Below, one piece after another: positions 1 to 5,997 of a DNA stretch of 7,752 nt. A model generated the notes under the pieces. It made no database searches, was not told the origin of the DNA, and saw only the letters and a program-made list of their open reading frames with translations. Numbering within the stretch: the stretch's first letter is position 1; the number at the start of each line of letters is the position of its first letter. Both the position numbers and the translations under genes were made by a program. Source of the stretch: JAJKIP01 sp040509055 (GTDB taxonomy: Bacteria; Bacteroidota; Bacteroidia; Chitinophagales; Chitinophagaceae); contig JBEVLT010000439.1 in the NCBI GenBank assembly GCA_040509055.1, positions 1 through 7,752 on the forward strand, given 5' to 3'.

Positions 1-1
1 G

Positions 2-295
2 GTTTTCGACGGCAGCGAACTGAAAAAATACGAAAACAAGGCATTGGCAATAAGAACAGAGAAGGGAGCGCCGGATTCGCTGCTCACTTCCACTACTTTT
101 TATTTTCACCAAAATCAATTGGTAAAGGTGGAAGAGTGGGGCGACAAGGAGTATAAGAAAGTGTATGTTGACTGGTATTTTTGGGAAGGCCGCTGCTTGT
201 ATTATACACTCCAAAAGGACCGGGCAGACGAGCGGGCCGCATTGCTGCTGACCATGGCCGACGGACTGTTAAAGATAATGAATAAGGTGAGGTGA
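2..295 (+). CDS. 3' end of an unrecognised protein (start lies before the window)
   Basis: The reading frame is open from the first bases of the window, so this is the C-terminal 97 residues of a longer protein, ending at TGA 293-295. A TTG at 44 could be read as a start, but nothing supports it and the frame continues upstream. The visible part is polar and rich in aromatics: YFH, EEWGDKEY and a VDWYFWEGRCLYY stretch that alternates like beta strands, then a helical tail (DERAALLLTMADGLLKIM). This suggests a small mixed alpha/beta domain. I do not recognise the family. No membrane segment is visible in this part; a signal peptide, if any, would be outside. The stop overlaps a GTG that probably began the following DUF4291 gene (GTGA overlap), so the two were probably once translationally coupled in one transcript. 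Confidence 0.75.
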   Translation, partial: VFDGSELKKYENKALAIRTEKGAPDSLLTSTTFYFHQNQLVKVEEWGDKEYKKVYVDWYFWEGRCLYYTLQKDRADERAALLLTMADGLLKIMNKVR

Positions 296-613
296 ATATT
301 AGTACAGAGCGCTATTCCGAAGCGAATAGCGCTGGCCTGAAACCGGCCAGCATATTTTAGCCAACCAGCAGGACCAGCAGATCGTCGTTTACCAGGCCTG
401 TAATCACCGGATCGCCGATTATGCCCTCGCCAACCAGGCGTTCGGCGGCCACATTACAGCTACAGCAGGATGTCCCGGATCAAGCCCAATTTGCTGTGGA
501 TGATGTACCGGTGCGGATGGGCGTCCAAAGAAAAACCAGGAACGGTGCTTGCCATCCGCAGTGGTTACAGTTGGGATGCAACCCGCAGGCCGGTATGTAG
601 TCCAAACTTATAA
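292..613 (+). pseudogene. Decayed DUF4291 family gene (two frameshifts, C-terminal half missing)
   Basis: Three reading frames together spell a DUF4291 protein. From GTG 292 the first frame gives NISTERYSEA, as in the usual start of the family. The next frame (333 onward) gives WPETGQHILA, then QQIVVYQACNHRIADYALA and FGG. The third frame (452 onward) gives HYSYSRMSRIKPNLLWMMYR, CGW and VLAIR, ending at TAA 611. The joins need one missing base between 313 and 333 and one missing base near 450, each exactly restoring the family spacing. After VLAIR the normal middle segment is absent; a short WDATRR may be the remnant of the conserved QWDP motif, implying a further internal deletion. The second frame also ends at TGA just past the second frameshift. 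The family's function is unknown. The family match is from memory of its conserved motifs and is strong; inactivity is inferred from the lesions. Confidence 0.85.
308..351. repeat. Two abutting inverted repeats inside the decayed DUF4291 gene
   Basis: AGCGCTATTC (308-317) and GAATAGCGCT (324-333) form a perfect 10-bp stem with a 6-base loop. GCTGGCC (331-337) and GGCCAGC (345-351) form a second 7-bp stem with a 7-base loop that shares three bases with the first, so both cannot form fully at once. There is no T-run after either stem beyond ATATTTTAG, which makes an efficient terminator doubtful. The second stem lies within sequence explained as DUF4291 coding (WPETGQH), so it may be coincidental. 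The first spans the place where the reading frame is lost. Confidence 0.6.
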
Positions 614-684
614 ATCCGGACATCATTTTATAGAGGTAAATACCCTGCGTATCCTACATTTACGCCCGCTAAAGCGAACCAGTT

Positions 685-889
685 TTAATCCATCAAACCC
701 ACCTTATGCACACATACCATCCGCCAACCGGCTGACAAATTAATTTCCGGAGCCATACGTTCCGATTTTTCCTGAAACATTTTTCGATACGGGCTATCAT
801 AAGCCGGAATGCCGATGCCGGCAGCGGCAGTGTATACGCTCATATATATTAAAGTAAACTCCTGGTTCCGGGGCGATATAGCCCGGACC
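685..889 (-). pseudogene. Possible remnant of an outer-membrane beta-barrel gene (3' end only)
   Basis: Read on the minus strand, this gap looks coding rather than random. One frame gives GPGYIAPEPGVYFNIYER (889 downwards). Near 846-835 the sense passes to another frame: VYTAAAGIGIPAYDSPYRK, then MFQEKSERMAPEINLSAGW, ending at TAA 687-685. Alternating strands with AAGIGIP and a closing INLSAGWR resemble the last strands of Bacteroidota outer-membrane barrels. No start, no N-terminal part and no intact barrel are present, and the T9SS gene on the other strand begins about 30 bases beyond. I infer a decayed, truncated gene with one frameshift. I cannot name the family, and the signal may be chance. 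No convincing gene or promoter is visible in the rest of 614-919. Confidence 0.35.
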
Positions 890-919
890 TGCCCGACTAT
901 TATATTAAACATTAAATCC

Positions 920-3900
920 ATGCAAAAACACGTTCTGCTCTTTTCTCTTTTCTTGCTATGTGTATTTAACAAGCTGAAAGCCGGCGACAATCCACGGCCT
1001 GCATCCTTATCCGGCACTTACCAGGTTGGTACCAGCCAGCCGGTATATAAAAAATTGAAAGATGTGGCGGCCGCCCTGAACAATGCCGGCAATACCGTGA
1101 CCGGGAATGTGATTTTTGAACTGAACAGCGATTATGACGGCACTGCCGGCGAAACATTCCCCATCACCTTCAACCAGTTCAATTCGTCCGGCAACTGGAC
1201 GGTGACCATCCGCCCCAAAGCGGGCGTATCGATGCGCACCACGTCCGGCGATCCGGGTTATGGCAATACCGTGATCCTGCTCGATGGAGCCGATAACCTG
1301 GTGCTGGATGGCCGGGCAGGCGGCACCGGCAGCATCGCCTGGCTGCTCCGCAATACACGCACTACCACCGCTGCAGGATCGGTCATCAAACTGCAGAACG
1401 ATGCGCAATACAATGTATTTACCTACCTGCAGATAGAAGGCAAGGACATACCGGCCGATATATCCACACCATCGTTAGTATATTTAGCCGGAACCAATAA
1501 AACCCAAGGCAACGATTTCAATACCTTCAGCTATTGCATCATCAGGGAGAGGACCGATATCTCCACCGCTATCCCGCTGATCGGGATCCAATCGGTGGGG
1601 ACTGTTGGAGATGCTGCCAGGTTCAATTCGGGAAATATCATCGAGTACAATAACTTTCTCAATCTCTCCAGCGTCAGCTCCGGCAAGATCGCCTATGGCA
1701 TCTACCTGGGCAACGGCACCACGGCTACCCAGGTGACCCATAACAGTTTTTACCAGACCCAGGCCCTGACGGCCAATACCGCCAGCAATACCACGATAAA
1801 ATCAGTGTACATCGGCGAAGCGTCATATGCTAATACGATTATCAGCGACAATTTTATGGGCGGCTCTGCGCCGGAATGCGGGGGCGGGCCGTTCACGATG
1901 TCGGGCCCTTATATCAGTTATACAGGCGTGGAAACGATCCAGGGTAGCTACAGCAGCGCCAGCACCGGAAATGTCATCAGCAACAATACCATCCGCAATT
2001 TTCACCTTAACTCCACCTCCACGCAATACGGCAGCCCGCTGTTCAACCCCATCCGGGTCCTGAACGGCAAGGTGGATATTACCGGCAATACGATCGGCAG
2101 CTCTACCGTCAACGATGATATCAGGCTGACGCTCAGCGGGGGTCCTTCGGGAATCAGTATGAGTGCTATTTTTGTTACTTCCCCGTCAGGCGGCAGCATT
2201 ACGGGCAATAAGATCGGCGGATTCACATTCGCGACTGCCACGGGTATCGCCAATAGCAGCTCGTTTACCGGCATTATCACGTCATTCACGCCGGCTTACC
2301 CGTTCATATACAATATCGATAGCAACCTGATCGGGAGCACGACGATGACTGATAACATACGTTCATTGTCTACGACCACCCCCTTTGGCTTCTACGGGAT
2401 CACAGGCGGTATTTTTAGCGCTACGTCGACGGCCAGTATTAAAAACAATACGATTGCCGGTGCTTCCATGGCTTATACCGGTACAAACTGGGCATCAACC
2501 CGGGGCATCACCCTGAATGGCCAGGCAACCGGCGTGGTTGATCACAACCTGATATCCGATATCTCTTCGGCTACACTGGGCGCGGCCGACCCGTCTAATA
2601 CCTATACTTCTTCGGGTGGCATTCTTATTTCCTACGGTACTTCCCATACGATCAGTAATAACATCATCAGGAGGTTGCGCCTGACCGGAACCGGTGCGGT
2701 GAGTGGTTCATCCTCCGCGTACAGCTATATTCTGGGCATCAACCTGCTGCCTGTGGCGACCAGCACCGTACAGATCTATAATAACCAGCTCTACGATTTC
2801 ACGTCGTCCAACAACGTGACGTCGGTCGCTACCTTACTGGGAGGAATGCATATCCAGGTAAATGCCAGCATTTATAACAACCTGGTGGCCCTGGACAATG
2901 GCGCTAATACCAATAATTGCCGCATCAACGGCATCCTGGTCAACTCAACGTTAGCCACTGTCAATGTATTTCACAATTCGCTTTATATCGGTGGAAGCAA
3001 CGGGGATGCCTCCAATACGGCCGTCAGTGCGGCGATCAACAGGGTCGCCTCTTCCGGAGCTGCCATGTACCTGCGGAATAATGTGCTGGTGAACAGCCGT
3101 ACAGGTGGCAATGGCGCTCATTATCTTTTCAGCAATCCCACCGATCCTGCCGATGGCAACTGGCCGGTGACCGGGTCGGATTACAACCTGCTGGTGACGG
3201 CTGACGAAACCAAAACGGCGCTGTGGGGTTCGGGCGGGACAGAACTGGATTTCACGCAATGGAAAACGACCGGCGGGGATACGCATAGTGCTCTTTATCC
3301 TGTTTCACAGCTTGCCCCGTCCGATCTGTTTACCGATCCGGTTACCGGCGACCTGAGCATTAAGCAAAGCGCCGAAGTGTATGTAGCAGGAAAAGGCGTG
3401 AGCGGTACCGGTATTACTACCGATTACGCCGGAGACACACGTGATGCAACGACACCCAGTGCAGGCGCCTACGAGTATGAGTACAACGGTGGCGGAAGCA
3501 CCAACACGGCGCCGGTGATCACCTCGGATGGCGGTGTGCCAAATGTGAACCTCGTTCTTCCTGAAAACACCATCACCGCAGCGACGATAACGGCTACGGA
3601 TGCCGATCCCGGCACCACGATCACGTATAGCATCTTGGATACGCTGGACGGTGTGCGTTTCACCATTGACCCGGTGACCGGTGTGCTGAGCTTTGCAGCG
3701 GCCCCGGATTTTGAAAACCCGGCCGATGACGATGGTAACAATATTTATTTTGTATTGGTGCAGGCTTCGGACGGCCAGCTGACCTCCGAACAGCGGTTTA
3801 AAATAAAGATCACCAATGCAAATGACAATCCGCCCCTGATCACATCCTACAGCGGCGCTGCAGGGGTGAACGTGACGGTAGCAGAAAATACCGCGGCTGT

Positions 3901-5104
3901 GGCAACCGTGACGGCGACGGATACGGATCCAGCTGCCACGATCACGTACAGCCTGGAGAACATAGAAGATGCCGTGAAATTTTCGGTAAACAACGCTACG
4001 GGTGAACTGACTTTCCTGGCAGCTCCTGACTACGAGCAGCCCGGCGATAGCAACGGTGATAATGTATACATGGTAACGGTGATCGCTTCGGACGGCGATT
4101 CGGTAGCTAAACAGCGGTTTAAAGTGAAGGTCACGGACGTTAACGACAATGCGCCTCTCATTACTTCATATAGCGGCGCCGACACCGTGCAGCTGCAATT
4201 GCCGGAGAATGCCCAGCCTGGTATCGCGGTGACAGCTATCGATGCCGATGCGGGTGCTGCCATCACCTACAGCCTGTTGACGGGAGATGATGCCGCGTTG
4301 TTTACCATCAATAGCTCTACCGGTGAGCTGGCTTTCATCACCCCGCCCGACTTTGAGCAACCGGCCGATGCGGATGGCGATAATATGTATGTCGTGATGG
4401 TAAAGGCATCCGATGGCAGCCTCTCGGATACGCAGCAGTTCCGGATCAATGTGGTGGATATGAATGACAATCCTGCTGTGGTCACCATGACATTGGGCAT
4501 GCCTGAGAATACAGTGCAGGTGACCGTGCTGGAAGGTACCGATGCCGATGCCGGCACGATCATTACGTTCAGCATACTGGCACAGGACGATGGTGCTTTA
4601 TTCCGGATCAACCCGGGCACCGGGGCGCTGGAGTTCATCACGGCCCCGGACTTTGAAACACCGGCTGATGCCGACAGCGACAATGTGTACGTGGTAGCCG
4701 TCAAAATGTTCGATGGCGCCACTGTTACCATCCTGCGGTTCCGGGTAAGGGTTGCCGATGTGGACGGTGCTGCCGCCCGCTCTGCCAGCAATGCCACCGG
4801 CCGCGTGTCGGTGATGGCAGATCAGGCTGTGGAAGAAACCATCCTCCGCGGAGGAATAAAAGTATATCCCAACCCGGTGACCGGCAAGCGCTTCACCCTG
4901 CGGATGGATAGCATCGCAGCGGGACGGTACACCCTGGAGCTGTATGGGATCACCGGGCAGCTGGTGTATCGTCAGCAATTAGATCATACCGGTAAATCAG
5001 TGCTGTACCCGGTACACTTACCGGCCAGTCTCGCCCGGGGCATCTATACCCTGGCACTGAGAGGAGAGAATTCGGAATTTACCGGCAAGCTGATGGTAGA
5101 ATAA
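920..5104 (+). CDS. Secreted T9SS surface protein: beta-helix, four cadherin-like repeats, type A sorting domain
   Basis: The product has 1394 residues. ATG 920 is chosen because it is followed at once by a signal peptide (MQKHVLL, then a hydrophobic run to about residue 21, KLKA). The in-frame ATG at 809 would bury that signal 37 residues deep. Residues 22 to about 860 are a low-complexity, Asn/Ser/Thr/Gly-rich region with many NNT, GNTIG and NNLV turns, typical of a right-handed parallel beta-helix. It opens with a YQVGTSQPVYKKLKDVAAAL segment and closes with GDTRDATTPSAGAYEY, both common in Bacteroidota beta-helix proteins. Residues 862 to about 1281 hold four cadherin-like repeats. Residues 1312-1394 are a T9SS type A C-terminal domain (KVYPNPV, LYGITGQLV, LARGIYTLAL). 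The protein should cross the outer membrane by T9SS and be released or anchored at the surface. No catalytic residues can be assigned; adhesion or glycan binding is inference. An AT-rich leader precedes the start and no clear promoter is seen. Confidence 0.95.
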   Translation: MQKHVLLFSLFLLCVFNKLKAGDNPRPASLSGTYQVGTSQPVYKKLKDVAAALNNAGNTVTGNVIFELNSDYDGTAGETFPITFNQFNSSGNWTVTIRPKAGVSMRTTSGDPGYGNTVILLDGADNLVLDGRAGGTGSIAWLLRNTRTTTAAGSVIKLQNDAQYNVFTYLQIEGKDIPADISTPSLVYLAGTNKTQGNDFNTFSYCIIRERTDISTAIPLIGIQSVGTVGDAARFNSGNIIEYNNFLNLSSVSSGKIAYGIYLGNGTTATQVTHNSFYQTQALTANTASNTTIKSVYIGEASYANTIISDNFMGGSAPECGGGPFTMSGPYISYTGVETIQGSYSSASTGNVISNNTIRNFHLNSTSTQYGSPLFNPIRVLNGKVDITGNTIGSSTVNDDIRLTLSGGPSGISMSAIFVTSPSGGSITGNKIGGFTFATATGIANSSSFTGIITSFTPAYPFIYNIDSNLIGSTTMTDNIRSLSTTTPFGFYGITGGIFSATSTASIKNNTIAGASMAYTGTNWASTRGITLNGQATGVVDHNLISDISSATLGAADPSNTYTSSGGILISYGTSHTISNNIIRRLRLTGTGAVSGSSSAYSYILGINLLPVATSTVQIYNNQLYDFTSSNNVTSVATLLGGMHIQVNASIYNNLVALDNGANTNNCRINGILVNSTLATVNVFHNSLYIGGSNGDASNTAVSAAINRVASSGAAMYLRNNVLVNSRTGGNGAHYLFSNPTDPADGNWPVTGSDYNLLVTADETKTALWGSGGTELDFTQWKTTGGDTHSALYPVSQLAPSDLFTDPVTGDLSIKQSAEVYVAGKGVSGTGITTDYAGDTRDATTPSAGAYEYEYNGGGSTNTAPVITSDGGVPNVNLVLPENTITAATITATDADPGTTITYSILDTLDGVRFTIDPVTGVLSFAAAPDFENPADDDGNNIYFVLVQASDGQLTSEQRFKIKITNANDNPPLITSYSGAAGVNVTVAENTAAVATVTATDTDPAATITYSLENIEDAVKFSVNNATGELTFLAAPDYEQPGDSNGDNVYMVTVIASDGDSVAKQRFKVKVTDVNDNAPLITSYSGADTVQLQLPENAQPGIAVTAIDADAGAAITYSLLTGDDAALFTINSSTGELAFITPPDFEQPADADGDNMYVVMVKASDGSLSDTQQFRINVVDMNDNPAVVTMTLGMPENTVQVTVLEGTDADAGTIITFSILAQDDGALFRINPGTGALEFITAPDFETPADADSDNVYVVAVKMFDGATVTILRFRVRVADVDGAAARSASNATGRVSVMADQAVEETILRGGIKVYPNPVTGKRFTLRMDSIAAGRYTLELYGITGQLVYRQQLDHTGKSVLYPVHLPASLARGIYTLALRGENSEFTGKLMVE
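3503..4765 (+). repeat. Array of four cadherin-like repeats in the T9SS protein
   Basis: Repeats begin at 3503, 3824, 4145 and 4466 (residues 862, 969, 1076 and 1183). The first three are exactly 321 bases (107 residues); the fourth is 99. Each carries the cadherin calcium signature in order: PEN (AEN in repeat 2), D-A/T-D near ATDADPG, a TGxLxF strand, a D-F/Y-E motif in place of LDRE, A-S-D-G, and a DxNDN linker. Repeat 1 ends in NANDN, and repeat 4 ends in DVDG without the linker and has MFDG for ASDG, as expected for the last domain. Calcium-dependent stiffening of a stalk between the beta-helix and the sorting domain is inferred from the family. Confidence 0.9.
4853..5101 (+). other. T9SS type A C-terminal sorting domain
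   Basis: About the last 83 residues match the Por_Secre_tail type of domain: a KVYPNPV opening, FTLRM, the YTLELYGITGQLV strand-turn, a central VHLPASLARGIYTLAL and a short closing strand ending KLMVE. In this family the domain directs passage through the T9SS outer-membrane pore and is cut off on the surface. It follows a low-complexity linker of Ala, Ser and Arg after the last cadherin-like repeat. Confidence 0.93.
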
Positions 5105-5132
5105 GTGGCCATGCAGTGAAGCCGTACACAAC

Positions 5133-5164
5133 AATAAGCCGCCTGCATAACCAGGCGGCTTATT
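5133..5164. terminator. Bidirectional rho-independent terminator
   Basis: A perfect 13-bp stem (5133-5145 with 5152-5164; core AAGCCGCCTG / CAGGCGGCTT) closes a 6-base loop, CATAAC. The stem ends in AATAA on the left and TTATTTATT on the right, giving a T-rich tract on either strand. It lies 28 bases after the stop of the T9SS gene and 41 bases after the end of the convergent lipoprotein gene, so it can end both transcripts. Confidence 0.87.
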
Positions 5165-5205
5165 TATTGGTATTGTATACAGCCGGTATGACCTGTGTAC
5201 CATGC

Positions 5206-5871
5206 TTATTCAAGACCTGGTTTCTTCTCCTGGAATGTCTTTTTTTTCTCGTTAAAAATGTAAACAAGCGGCTTACAATAAGGGCAGTCATCGTAAAAGC
5301 CGTCTTCATCAGGTGGGTTCACGATCAGCAGCCGGCTGTCCACCCGGAACTCATAGCCGCCGGATGCCGTCGGCACATCATAGATCTTACCCGTTTGCCT
5401 GTCGATGATTACAGCGGCCTGGCAAGGCGCGCCACAGCCCCATATGACCAGGGTATAATGCCCTGCGAAGTTGACACTGTCTTCCCTGTACCCTTCGCGT
5501 ATCCGCGTCCTGTAATACCTGGCCTCGGGATTGGAAGAAAAATCGAGGGGCGCTTTGGACCGGTGATCGATCCGTGATATGTTGAAATCTGAAAAGCTGA
5601 TATAGGGTTCAAACCGTGTAGCGGTGTAATGGATTTTATCCTTGTCGATGGTGGTGTCGCCTACAATTTTGATGTTTTCTGTTTGCAGGATCATTCCCCG
5701 GTGTGGTATTTCGCCTGCTTTTGCAGGAGGGAATGCTGTGCTGGTGTCCGGAACGGTGATAAACTGGCTGGTGTCCGGAACGGTGACTAATTGCCCTGGA
5801 TTGGGCTTGTTATTGCAGGCAAAGATCAGCAGGAGGCTGAACAGGCTGGGGAAGATGACCGCTTGCTTCAT
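5206..5871 (-). CDS. Putative lipoprotein with WGCGxxC and CPYC motifs
   Basis: The product has 221 residues. ATG at 5871-5869 is followed by Lys-3 residues in and a hydrophobic run ending in a lipobox, IFAC, with lipidated Cys19. The residues after it (NNKPNP) lack the acidic run linked to surface export in some Bacteroidota, so a periplasm-facing anchor is more likely. Residues 28-46 hold a short duplicated proline/threonine linker. The conserved core lies at about 133-185: NFAGHYTLVIWGCGAPCQ, then AVIIDRQTGKIYDVP and EFRVDSRLLIV. A family with the NFAGHY...WGCG...C motif occurs widely in bacteria as uncharacterised exported proteins; I know no function for it. Besides the lipid cysteine there are four more, C146, C150, C196 and C199, the last two as CPYC. 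The gene is convergent with the T9SS gene and divergent from the TPR gene; no strong promoter is seen on its side, only TAATTTCA at 5893-5886. Confidence 0.87.
   Translation of the reverse strand: MKQAVIFPSLFSLLLIFACNNKPNPGQLVTVPDTSQFITVPDTSTAFPPAKAGEIPHRGMILQTENIKIVGDTTIDKDKIHYTATRFEPYISFSDFNISRIDHRSKAPLDFSSNPEARYYRTRIREGYREDSVNFAGHYTLVIWGCGAPCQAAVIIDRQTGKIYDVPTASGGYEFRVDSRLLIVNPPDEDGFYDDCPYCKPLVYIFNEKKKTFQEKKPGLE
5740..5786 (-). repeat. Perfect 20-bp direct repeat, 27-bp period, inside the lipoprotein gene
   Basis: GCTGGTGTCCGGAACGGTGA occurs at 5740-5759 and again at 5767-5786 without mismatch. The 27-base period keeps the frame and encodes two copies of a nine-residue unit, VTVPDTSQF and ITVPDTSTA, in the linker between the lipid anchor and the folded domain. 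The identity at the base level points to a recent duplication, and the copy number could vary by slippage. Confidence 0.85.
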
Positions 5872-5945
5872 GGTAGCTTGATGTATGAAATTACACGGTA
5901 GCAGTGATATTGTTTCGGAATTAGCAGTTTTTTATGATGCCGGTT

Positions 5946-5978
5946 TTTGTCCGGCAGGTCCGGCTGGTGCTATCTTGG
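5946..5978 (+). promoter_or_regulatory. Candidate Bacteroidota promoter for the TPR gene
   Basis: TTTG at 5946-5949 and TATCTTGG at 5971-5978 are 21 bases apart. The Bacteroidota primary sigma consensus is TTTG, about 19-21 bases, then TAnnTTTG; the downstream box differs at one defined position. Transcription would start about 10-15 bases before the ATG at 5998, leaving a very short leader. It lies in the 126-base divergent region shared with the lipoprotein gene. Confidence 0.4.
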
Positions 5979-5997
5979 CCGCCAATTAACCAGTATC

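Noticed and set aside
549..743. A 64-residue plus-strand open frame after the DUF4291 remnant
   Set aside because: It overlaps the final DUF4291 frame in a different phase and shows no domain, signal peptide or ribosome-binding site. Its HLRPL may be a faint C-terminal DUF4291 trace, but that is too weak to claim.
864..890. Hairpin GTTCCGGGGC / GCCCGGAC upstream of the T9SS gene
   Set aside because: The pairing needs two bulged bases and no T-run follows, so it is neither a terminator nor a supported regulatory element.
809..919. N-terminal extension of the T9SS protein from ATG 809
   Set aside because: It would place the signal peptide 37 residues inside the protein, and the stretch reads better as antisense debris. 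ATG 920 gives a standard signal peptide.
4267..4797. A 176-residue minus-strand frame within the cadherin array
   Set aside because: It is a low-complexity Ser/Thr/Ala shadow of the repeats; its repetition merely reflects the coding strand.
5116..5577. A 153-residue plus-strand frame across the terminator
   Set aside because: It starts at an ATG-less position near the terminator, crosses the hairpin and lies antisense to the well-supported lipoprotein gene; it is a shadow frame.
5947..5997. TTG start for the TPR protein
   Set aside because: It adds 17 residues before a complete signal peptide and runs through the likely promoter. ATG 5998 is preferred.
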